A DNA stretch of 64,000 nt from positions 1-64,000 of the forward strand of contig MPDB01000002.1 of assembly GCA_001874155.1 (NCBI GenBank), given 5' to 3'. This document shows positions 56,902 through 64,000 of the stretch, piece after piece. The DNA comes from Vibrio sp. MedPE-SWchi. GTDB taxonomy: Bacteria; Pseudomonadota; Gammaproteobacteria; Enterobacterales; Vibrionaceae. The translations under genes were made by a program, and so were the position numbers. The notes beneath the pieces were generated by a model. That model saw nothing but the letters and a program-made list of their open reading frames with translations. It was not told the origin of the DNA and did not search any database. Position 1 is the first letter of the stretch, and every line of letters starts with the position of its first letter.

Positions 56902-57993
56902 CTAATCCCCAACCATATGAAAACTGATCGCATCTGGCTTAGGGTTTCCTTGCCAATATAAGCAACTGCACACCCTTTCAGCGAGTGCTAAATAGCGCTG
57001 AGTATGCTCATTTCGACTGTCATCCTTCGTGCTTTTCGCAACGGTCGGTTCACCGCTATCAATGTCTTCTCGTAAATTGATGTGCAGTGGAACCTGCCCC
57101 AGCAAAGACAACCCGTACTCAACCGACATGCTCTGCGCGCCGCCCGACCCAAATATATGCTCTTTCTCTCCGCAATTGCTGCAAATGTGGTAGCTCATAT
57201 TTTCAACCAGCCCCACTACTGGCACATTCACTTTATTGAACATCGCTGCACCTTTTCGTGCATCTGCAAGGGCAAGATCTTGTGGAGTGGTCACGATAAC
57301 AGCCCCCGTCACGGGAATTTGCTGAGACAAGGTGAGTTGAATATCGCCCGTACCTGGTGGCATATCGATCACCAGATAATCCAGTTCAGGCCATTCGGTT
57401 TCATTCACAAGTTGTGCTAATGCCTTAGAAGCCATTGGGCCGCGCCAAATCGCTGCCTCACTTTTGTCTACCAAATAGCCAATGGAATGCGTATAAATGC
57501 CATGTGCTTTAATCGGTTGCATCCATTTATTGTCACGCACCTCTGGCTGAGCGTCTTCCGTTCCCATCATCATCGGAACTGACGGGCCATAAATGTCGGC
57601 ATCCAGTAGGCCAACTTTAGCCCCAGATTTCGCTATCGCAAGCGCTAGGTTCACCGAGGTGGTCGACTTGCCTACACCACCTTTGGCTGACGTCACCGCA
57701 ATAACGTTCTTAACGCCTTTAATAGGTTGAGACACTTGAGTCTGTAGCGTTTTGATACTGACGCTTATCGAGAACTGAAACGCCGCGACCGCTTGCATTT
57801 TTTGAGCCTTCAGAACCCAAGCGTTGAGCTCTTCTATGAGTTCATTGGCAGCAAATGGAATGGAGATCTGAAAAACACCCGTTGCTGATATGGTTAACAC
57901 TCCGGCATGATCTGCCCAGCCCTCAACGAGGTTGGGATGCTTAAATTCATTAAGCCATTGGCAAAAGTCTTGTTTAGAATCGAACTGACGCAT
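56902..57993 (-). CDS. mrp: Mrp/ApbC iron-sulfur carrier ATPase
   Basis: A 363-residue P-loop protein of the Mrp/NBP35 family that carries [4Fe-4S] clusters to apo-enzymes. Residues 1-90 hold the MIP18-like domain, Walker A is TSAKGGVGKST at about 107-117, and the cluster-binding CSNC is near 279. Start ATG 57993 follows AAGGAGAAG; a longer frame from 58074 adds 27 residues without one. Divergent from metG, the conserved arrangement. Confidence 0.95.
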   Translation of the reverse strand: MRQFDSKQDFCQWLNEFKHPNLVEGWADHAGVLTISATGVFQISIPFAANELIEELNAWVLKAQKMQAVAAFQFSISVSIKTLQTQVSQPIKGVKNVIAVTSAKGGVGKSTTSVNLALAIAKSGAKVGLLDADIYGPSVPMMMGTEDAQPEVRDNKWMQPIKAHGIYTHSIGYLVDKSEAAIWRGPMASKALAQLVNETEWPELDYLVIDMPPGTGDIQLTLSQQIPVTGAVIVTTPQDLALADARKGAAMFNKVNVPVVGLVENMSYHICSNCGEKEHIFGSGGAQSMSVEYGLSLLGQVPLHINLREDIDSGEPTVAKSTKDDSRNEHTQRYLALAERVCSCLYWQGNPKPDAISFHMVGD

Positions 57994-58148
57994 AACTTCT
58001 CCTTTTTTCAACATCGTAACACTCGTCAGCGCTTGACTGAACCACAAAAAAACTGAGGGAATAGCGCCCGTCACAGCTTGGCCTCAATCGCTTCATGCGG
58101 TAGTATTAGCCATCATTTTTATACCTATCAAAAAGCGAAATATTAAGT

Positions 58149-60209
58149 ATGGCGACTGATTCAAGGAAACTGCTTGTAACTTGTGCCCTTCCGTACGCTA
58201 ACGGCTCTATTCACCTTGGTCATATGCTTGAGCATATCCAAGCTGACATCTGGGTTCGTTACCAGCGTCTACGTGGCAACACAGTAAACTTCATCTGTGC
58301 AGACGATGCACACGGCACACCAATTATGCTGAAAGCTCAGCAAATGGGTATTACTCCAGAAGAGATGATTGCGGCAGTAAGCGAAGAGCACCAAAAAGAC
58401 TTCGCCGGTTTTGATATCAGCTTTGATAACTACCACAGCACGCACTCAGAAGAGAACCGCGAGCTGGCATCGCATATTTACCTAGAGCTTAAAAAGAACG
58501 GCTTCATTTCTAGCCGTACTATTTCGCAGCTTTTCGATCCAGAAAAAGAGATGTTCTTACCTGATCGTTTCGTAAAAGGCACTTGCCCTAAGTGTAAGTC
58601 TGAAGACCAATACGGCGATAACTGCGACAACTGTGGTGAAACCTATAGCCCAACGGAACTGATCAATCCAAAATCAGCCGTCTCTGGTGCGACTCCAGTA
58701 ATGAAAGACTCTGAGCACTTCTTCTTCGATCTGCCTCAGTTCGAAAGCATGCTTAAAGAGTGGACGCGTTCTGGCTCTCTACAAAATGAAACCGCAAACA
58801 AAATGCAAGAGTGGTTTGAGTCGGGTCTTCAGCAGTGGGATATCTCACGCGATGCACCTTACTTTGGCTTTGAAATCCCAGGCGAAAAAGACAAGTTCTT
58901 CTACGTTTGGCTCGACGCGCCCGTTGGCTACATGGCTTCTTTCAAGAACCTATGTAACAAGACTGAAGGCTTAGATTTCGACGAGTATTGGAAAAAAGAC
59001 AGCACAACCGAGCTTTACCACTTCATCGGTAAAGACATCGTTTACTTCCACAGCCTATTCTGGCCTGCAATGCTAGAAGGTGCTGGGTTCCGTAAGCCAA
59101 ACAACGTATTTGTACACGGCTACGTGACGGTAAATGGCGCGAAGATGTCTAAGTCTAAGGGCACGTTTATTAAAGCGGCGACTTACTTGAACCACCTAGA
59201 CCCAGAGTGTCTGCGCTACTACTACGCTGCGAAACTTAACAGCCGTATTGATGACCTAGACCTTAACCTTGAAGACTTCACTCAGCGTGTTAACTCTGAC
59301 GTAGTAAACAAGATTGTGAACCTTGCTTCTCGTAACGCTGGCTTCATCACTAAACGTTTTGAAGGCAAGCTATCTGCTGAATTTGCTGAGCCTGAGCTTT
59401 ACAACGAATTTGTCGCTGCCGCTGACCGTATTGCAGAGCTTTACGAAACGCGTGAATTCGGCCGTGCTATTCGTGAGATCACTGCATTGGCAGACAAAGC
59501 GAATCAATACGTTGATGAGAAAGCCCCTTGGGTTATCGCGAAAGAAGAAGGCAAGGATCAAGAGCTGCAAGATATCTGCTCAGTCGGTATCAACCTGTTC
59601 CGCGTTCTGATCACGTATCTAAAACCAGTCATGCCTGAGCTGGCAGAGCGCACTGAAGCGTTCTTAAACCAAGAGCTGACTTGGGAAGGCGTCGCTGCAC
59701 CACTGACAGACCACGACATCACTAAGTTCAAAGCACTGTTCAATCGCATTGATCCTAAGAAAGTCGAAGCGATGGTTGAAGCATCTAAAGAAGATGCCGC
59801 AATCGAGATGGCAGCCAAAGAGAAAGCAGAAGCTGAAAAGAACAAAGCAAGCCAAACTGAACTTGAGAAAGATCCAATCGCTGATGAGATTGAGTTCGAT
59901 GCTTTTGCGGCCGTTGATATGCGTATCGCACGTATTATCTCTTGTGAAGAAGTGCCAAAAGCCAACAAGCTGCTTAAGTTCCAGTTAGATATTGGCGGTG
60001 AAACTCGTCAGGTTTTCTCTGGCATCAAGTCAGCGTACAAACCTGAAGAGCTAGAAGGCAAACTCACGGTCATGGTCGCAAACCTAAAACCGCGTAAGAT
60101 GAAGTTTGGTATGTCTGAAGGCATGATCCTGGCAGCTGGCCCTGGTGGCAGCGACCTTTGGATCCTTGAGCCACACGAAGGTGCACAACCTGGTATGCGC
60201 GTCATGTAA
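58149..60209 (+). CDS. metG: Methionyl-tRNA synthetase
   Basis: A 686-residue class I synthetase. The HIGH motif reads HLGH near residue 22, KMSKSKG is near 335, and two CxxC pairs (CPKC, CDNC) near 146-162 bind zinc. A Lys/Glu-rich linker near 550-580 joins the C-terminal EMAP/tRNA-binding domain ([11 protein letters not shown]). Length and order agree with the gamma-proteobacterial dimeric enzyme. Essential. Confidence 0.98.
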   Translation: MATDSRKLLVTCALPYANGSIHLGHMLEHIQADIWVRYQRLRGNTVNFICADDAHGTPIMLKAQQMGITPEEMIAAVSEEHQKDFAGFDISFDNYHSTHSEENRELASHIYLELKKNGFISSRTISQLFDPEKEMFLPDRFVKGTCPKCKSEDQYGDNCDNCGETYSPTELINPKSAVSGATPVMKDSEHFFFDLPQFESMLKEWTRSGSLQNETANKMQEWFESGLQQWDISRDAPYFGFEIPGEKDKFFYVWLDAPVGYMASFKNLCNKTEGLDFDEYWKKDSTTELYHFIGKDIVYFHSLFWPAMLEGAGFRKPNNVFVHGYVTVNGAKMSKSKGTFIKAATYLNHLDPECLRYYYAAKLNSRIDDLDLNLEDFTQRVNSDVVNKIVNLASRNAGFITKRFEGKLSAEFAEPELYNEFVAAADRIAELYETREFGRAIREITALADKANQYVDEKAPWVIAKEEGKDQELQDICSVGINLFRVLITYLKPVMPELAERTEAFLNQELTWEGVAAPLTDHDITKFKALFNRIDPKKVEAMVEASKEDAAIEMAAKEKAEAEKNKASQTELEKDPIADEIEFDAFAAVDMRIARIISCEEVPKANKLLKFQLDIGGETRQVFSGIKSAYKPEELEGKLTVMVANLKPRKMKFGMSEGMILAAGPGGSDLWILEPHEGAQPGMRVM

Positions 60210-60242
60210 GCCAACGGCTTGGTTGATAACGCTGTACACATG

Positions 60243-60281
60243 AAATCCCCGCTATTGATGTCTCCATAGCGGGGATTTTTT
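60243..60281 (+). terminator. metG terminator
   Basis: AAATCCCCGCTA and TAGCGGGGATTTTTT form a 12-bp stem with a 12-nt loop. Confidence 0.95.
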
Positions 60282-60410
60282 ATCTCTCACAAAAACATCC
60301 AACCTAGGTTTCTTTTCAGTGTAAGCGTTTGGTCAGGTGTTCTATCTCATATTGTAATGACATAACACTTTCGATACGCTCGGCTGATAGGAATAAAACA
60401 TGAGCATACA

Positions 60411-60953
60411 ATGAGATTTACCCTTCTATTAGCCGCAACGTTCGCTTGCGCCACCGTAAACGCAAACCCTTTCATCAACGCGCAAATAGGCGTTGGTTCA
60501 GAAAAAGCCAATAAGGTATCCGTCGGGTACGCCATCGATAAACACGCTCTATCGCTTGGGTATATGGCCACTGATGGTAAAAGTGATCTCTCTTATTCTG
60601 GAGGCTCTTCCGTTGTAACAGAGCAAGACAAGGCCGAAGCCGAGTTTGTTACGCTCGATTACTCTTACACTTTTGGCAGCTTTGATGGCTTTGACATGTT
60701 CATGAATGCGGCAGTAGGATTTGGTAACAGTGACAATACACGCACCACTACCGATACAGGTTCAAGCGATTCAACCTCTAGCAAAACAGAGCACACCTCG
60801 TCTTACTATGGTTTGCACTTCGGTTTGTCACGCACTTTCGAAAGCGTCGACGGTCTCAGCCTTTATGGATTAGTCGGTGTTGAATCCTATGACTATGAGA
60901 CATTCGATAACTCAGGTCTTGCTGGTAATGTTGGCTTAAGATACACCTTTTAG
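60411..60953 (+). CDS. Outer membrane beta-barrel protein
   Basis: A 180-residue protein with signal peptide (residues 1-19, cleaved after NA) and an alternating-hydrophobic pattern of about eight strands ending in the outer-membrane signature residue Phe (LRYTF). A Ser/Thr/Asp-rich loop at about 105-125 would be exposed. Resembles small OmpA/OmpW-like barrels; ligand or function unknown. A single-gene unit. Confidence 0.78.
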   Translation: MRFTLLLAATFACATVNANPFINAQIGVGSEKANKVSVGYAIDKHALSLGYMATDGKSDLSYSGGSSVVTEQDKAEAEFVTLDYSYTFGSFDGFDMFMNAAVGFGNSDNTRTTTDTGSSDSTSSKTEHTSSYYGLHFGLSRTFESVDGLSLYGLVGVESYDYETFDNSGLAGNVGLRYTF

Positions 60954-61220
60954 TATCAGTTAAATTCGTCAGCAAACCGTAGATTAACGCCTAAGTCATT
61001 AGATAGGCTCTGTGCGACACATCAACTCATGATGGTCGCATAAATAGAGCCTGATTCTCGCCCTACTCTTTCCCCTCTATTGTTCAAATCTGTTCAAATC
61101 GCACCAATGATGTGCGACAGCCACAATCAGTATAATTGTAACGTATTGTTTATTAAAGATTATATTTTGGCACGGAATGTGAATTAACCCTTAAGTAGTA
61201 TTACAGAAAGGGATTCGCTT

Positions 61221-62051
61221 ATGCTTACTTTTATCAGTGCTTGTGCATTTATTACTTCGGTCATTTTTGTTGCTCTTTATAAGAACTCGACTAGTCAAAA
61301 TAAAGCGGCGACACAACGAAAATATGAGATCATTTTTACCTTAAGGCAATTGCTCGCGCTCTGCTGCCAACATCGCAGAGCCACTCATGCTGGATTAACG
61401 ACCGAGAACATACACCAAGAAAAGTTAGACAGCATAAATGAGCAAATCCTAGAGAGAAGTAACCATCTCATTGCCATTGCACACTTCAACAACAAACCAT
61501 CGTTTAGAATATTGCAAAGGAACCTTCTCAAACTCAGCCAAGATTGGCCTGCATATACGGTAGCCCGGAACCAAGTCACCCATGGTGCAGCCGTTCGTCA
61601 TTGTATGTACCTCATGGATGAGATCGCCATGAACTGGCTTGTTGAATCAGGGAAAGCAGAGGTCAGTGAACAATACCACAGCAACTGGCAGCAAATCATG
61701 GACTGTATGGAAGCCCTGACTCAAATGAGAATCTCGATACAAAATAGAGAGACTCAATCAGGGAAACTCAGCACCAAATATCGATGTGACACCATGCGCC
61801 GAAAGCTCAATCAGCTCGCGTTGACGTGTCCTTTTTCTGTGGTATCACCCACTTGTTCTGCCGCCATGCGTGAATTAGAAGAAATGATCGACAACCCATA
61901 TTACGAGCCATCTAATGATCAACTCTATGCCTTAAGTAACGATATTTCAGATTCCATTCGAAACACTTATGACAAGATTTTGTTGGAACTCACAGAAGAT
62001 CTCTATAAGCCTCTCCCAGAAATCAAAAAGACGTTAGAGATTCATGCATAA
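61221..62051 (+). CDS. Membrane-anchored helical protein of unknown function
   Basis: A 276-residue protein with one N-terminal membrane segment (residues 2-20) and a long helical remainder rich in Cys, His and Arg. A segment LLALCCQHRRATHAG near 46-60 recalls the Q-x2-R core of NIT-type sensor domains, but the match is too weak for a call. No kinase, GGDEF or receptor domain follows. Preceded by AAGGG. It faces the RND pump gene across a shared terminator. Confidence 0.6.
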   Translation: MLTFISACAFITSVIFVALYKNSTSQNKAATQRKYEIIFTLRQLLALCCQHRRATHAGLTTENIHQEKLDSINEQILERSNHLIAIAHFNNKPSFRILQRNLLKLSQDWPAYTVARNQVTHGAAVRHCMYLMDEIAMNWLVESGKAEVSEQYHSNWQQIMDCMEALTQMRISIQNRETQSGKLSTKYRCDTMRRKLNQLALTCPFSVVSPTCSAAMRELEEMIDNPYYEPSNDQLYALSNDISDSIRNTYDKILLELTEDLYKPLPEIKKTLEIHA

Positions 62052-62108
62052 CAGCGCAGAGGCATTCTGTCGCTATCCATTCATTACGATTTAAACCAGT
62101 TAAAGGCG

Positions 62109-62149
62109 CGAGCCCCAACATCTGACCTTGGTTGGGGCTCATTTTTTTT
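62109..62149. terminator. Terminator shared by hypothetical gene and RND gene
   Basis: GAGCCCCAAC and GTTGGGGCTC form a 10-bp stem, then T9 on the plus strand; the RND stop codon lies at its right edge. Confidence 0.9.
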
Positions 62150-64000
62150 ATTCGGCTTTTTCAGGTTGCCACCACCAATGGTAGAACTTACCACTGCCGC
62201 TTTTTATGTCATTGAGAACTAAATACAGAATAGGCACCAACAAAAGGGTGACAAACGTCGAGAACAGAATACCAAACGCCAAAGACACCGCCATCGGAAC
62301 CATCACCTGAGCTTGTAAGCTCGTTTCCAACATCATAGGCACCAGGCCAAAGAAAGTGGTTAACGACGTAAGAATAACCGCTCTGAAACGGAAGCAGCCA
62401 GACTCAACCGCGGCTTGAGCAATGCTCTTGCCTTCCAATCGAGCTTTGTTAACGTAATCCACCAACACCAGAGAATCGTTGACCACAACACCGCCCAACG
62501 CAATGATGCCGGTCATACTCAACATGCTCATCGAAAGGCCCAAGAATAAATGCCCAAACAGTGCCCCGATCATGCCAAACGGTATCACCGACATAATAAT
62601 CAAAGGCTGTGCATACGATTTCAGCGGGATAGCAAGCAAGGTATACACCGCGAGTAAGACAAACAGCGCCCCCTGAGCTAAGGCCACCATCGACTCTTGC
62701 TCATCTAAGCTCGCGCCTCCGAGTTTAACCGTTAACCCGTCATATTTCGTCGCAAGTTCAGGAACAAAGTTAGCCAACACATCATCAATGACCTTCTTAG
62801 GCTCCGCAACATTGGTATTCACATTGGCGACCACGGTTAATGCTCGGCGGTTATTTTTACGATTGATCGACGAATAGGAATCATCCAACTCGACTTCCGC
62901 CACGCTCGAAAAAGGCACTCGATCACCGGCAGGTGTTCGTATCAGCATATTTTCTAAATGACCAATACTCCGGCGTTCCTCTCGTGGGTAACGAACCATG
63001 ACTTTCACTTCTTCTTTGTCTCTCAGCAGGCGTTGTGCTTCGTAGCCAAAGAAACCATGGCGCACTTGAGAAGCAAGGTCGAGCAATGTTAGCCCCAGAG
63101 CTTCCGCTTCCGGTTTTATCTGTAAGCGAATCTCACTAGAGCCAGAAGAGAAATTATCTGACACATCATAAAGTCCGTTGTACTGCGTCAATTTCTCTTT
63201 CAGCTCTTCAGAAGCCGCAGTAAGTGAGTCGAGATCATCCGAAGCAAGCTCAAAGGTAACGGTATTGGTTTGTGCGCCGCCACCGGCATCAAAAGAGAGC
63301 TTATTCACCCCAACCAAGGTAGGCAGTTCAGCACGCCATTTATCCGCGATTTGCACCCCATCAATCTTACGGTCTTCTGCTTTCGAGAGTTCAGCAAAGA
63401 ACTCAATATTGGTTAATGACGCCTTAACCACTAAATAGTGATCAACCACGGAGCTGCCATATTCTTGCGTCACTTTTTCATCCATTTGATGCAGTGATTG
63501 CTCAATTAACTGCGCGGTTTCAATCGTGCGGGCTTCAGAGAAAGCCGGCTCCATTTCGAGTGTCACGTGGATATAATCGGATGGCATGTCAGGGAAAAAG
63601 ACCCAACGCACTTTACCACTCATCAGCAATGCCACTGACAGCATTAAAACACCGAAGAACACCGCTAAAACACTGTACCGATACTGAATACAGCGCTGCA
63701 AAAACGGCTTATACCGCTCCATCACAAAGCGATTCACCTGAGCATTAAACCTTTGCTTCGCTCTGACAAAGCGATTCGGGTTTTTGTTCGGCTTGAGCTT
63801 CATATGCGCCAAGTGGGCAGGCAGGATCAACTTAGATTCGATTAACGAAAAGATGAGACAAAGAATCACAACCCAGGCCACCGCTTCACTGAGGCTCTTC
63901 ATTGGCCCAGAGATCAACAGCATTGGAATAAAGGCAACCATGGTGGTGAGTACACCAAAGGTAGCAGGCGTTGCAACCTTACGCACGCCGGTCACCACGC
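62148..64000 (-). CDS. RND family efflux transporter permease, C-terminal part (partial)
   Basis: The reverse frame is open to the window edge: at least 617 residues of a larger (about 1000) inner membrane RND pump subunit. Visible are the central membrane helix bundle (TTMVAFIPMLLI, FSLIESKLILPAHLAHMKL), the second periplasmic porter/docking half, and the final helices with GGVVVNDSLVLVDYVNKARLEG and FRAVILTSLTTFFGLVPMM. The motif pattern fits the proton-driven HAE-1/AcrB-like group of Vibrio pumps. Partner membrane-fusion protein lies beyond the edge. The Met at 63998 is internal, not the start. Confidence 0.93.
   Translation of the reverse strand, partial: VVTGVRKVATPATFGVLTTMVAFIPMLLISGPMKSLSEAVAWVVILCLIFSLIESKLILPAHLAHMKLKPNKNPNRFVRAKQRFNAQVNRFVMERYKPFLQRCIQYRYSVLAVFFGVLMLSVALLMSGKVRWVFFPDMPSDYIHVTLEMEPAFSEARTIETAQLIEQSLHQMDEKVTQEYGSSVVDHYLVVKASLTNIEFFAELSKAEDRKIDGVQIADKWRAELPTLVGVNKLSFDAGGGAQTNTVTFELASDDLDSLTAASEELKEKLTQYNGLYDVSDNFSSGSSEIRLQIKPEAEALGLTLLDLASQVRHGFFGYEAQRLLRDKEEVKVMVRYPREERRSIGHLENMLIRTPAGDRVPFSSVAEVELDDSYSSINRKNNRRALTVVANVNTNVAEPKKVIDDVLANFVPELATKYDGLTVKLGGASLDEQESMVALAQGALFVLLAVYTLLAIPLKSYAQPLIIMSVIPFGMIGALFGHLFLGLSMSMLSMTGIIALGGVVVNDSLVLVDYVNKARLEGKSIAQAAVESGCFRFRAVILTSLTTFFGLVPMMLETSLQAQVMVPMAVSLAFGILFSTFVTLLLVPILYLVLNDIKSGSGKFYHWWWQPEKAE

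Noticed and set aside
59558..59968. Minus-strand frames inside metG and other long genes
   Set aside because: Shadows of the real coding strand; codon bias belongs to the plus-strand gene.
1..64000. CRISPR arrays, insertion sequences, integrases, rRNA genes
   Set aside because: No regularly spaced repeats, transposase or integrase frames, or rRNA segments were seen on either strand.

Overview
The window reads as chromosomal DNA of a marine gamma-proteobacterium of the family Vibrionaceae, most probably Vibrio. The grounds are the housekeeping genes and their order (adhE/ychE, yejK-yejL-yejM, asmA/udk/mrp/metG, sodB/grxD), protein sequences that look Vibrio-like throughout, and moderate to low GC. 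No database search was run, so species is not assigned.

Layout. 1-12 kb is core genome: partial adhE, a MarC-family protein, a Tat-exported PhoX-type protein, a voltage-gated K+ channel with a zinc ribbon, asd, a membrane protein ending in an HPt domain, and yejK/yejL/yejM. An orphan ParA-type ATPase follows. At 13.2-19.0 kb a complete nitrate uptake operon (nrtA-nrtB-nrtD-nasT-nasS) lies between two identical tRNA-Ser(UGA) genes, within a perfect 100-bp direct repeat. Its leader carries two hairpins with A1/G4 hexaloops, as expected for an ANTAR target, followed by an intrinsic terminator, so NasT/NasS very probably control it by antitermination. At 19.2-28.2 kb is an accessory cluster of three glycosyltransferases, an MsbA-like ABC exporter and a 779-residue protein with two kinase-like (APH) domains, ending convergently against a UDP-glucose dehydrogenase gene. 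Its product is unknown; it is the best candidate here for an undescribed system.

28-42 kb holds small regulatory and stress modules: TetR/metallo-beta-lactamase-fold hydrolase with a palindromic operator; a promoter whose -10 element sits inside a perfect Fur palindrome, followed by a 39-codon membrane peptide, an SDR and a DUF3080 lipoprotein; topB, grxD, sodB; a degenerate SDR; a low-molecular-weight tyrosine phosphatase; a glutathione peroxidase with an apparent in-frame deletion beside its active-site Cys; and a YtrA-type GntR/ABC operon with its own inverted-repeat operator. 42-50 kb has an M14 carboxypeptidase, a phosphonate-type transporter (phnCDEE) without catabolic genes, a secreted Cache-like protein paired with a chemoreceptor, and a corrinoid adenosyltransferase.

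50-54 kb is a pterin cluster (SDR, folK, folX, folE, folM) whose last three members match the route to tetrahydromonapterin. 54-64 kb returns to core genes (asmA, udk, mrp, metG), then an outer-membrane barrel, an unknown membrane-anchored protein and the C-terminal part of an RND efflux pump cut by the window end.
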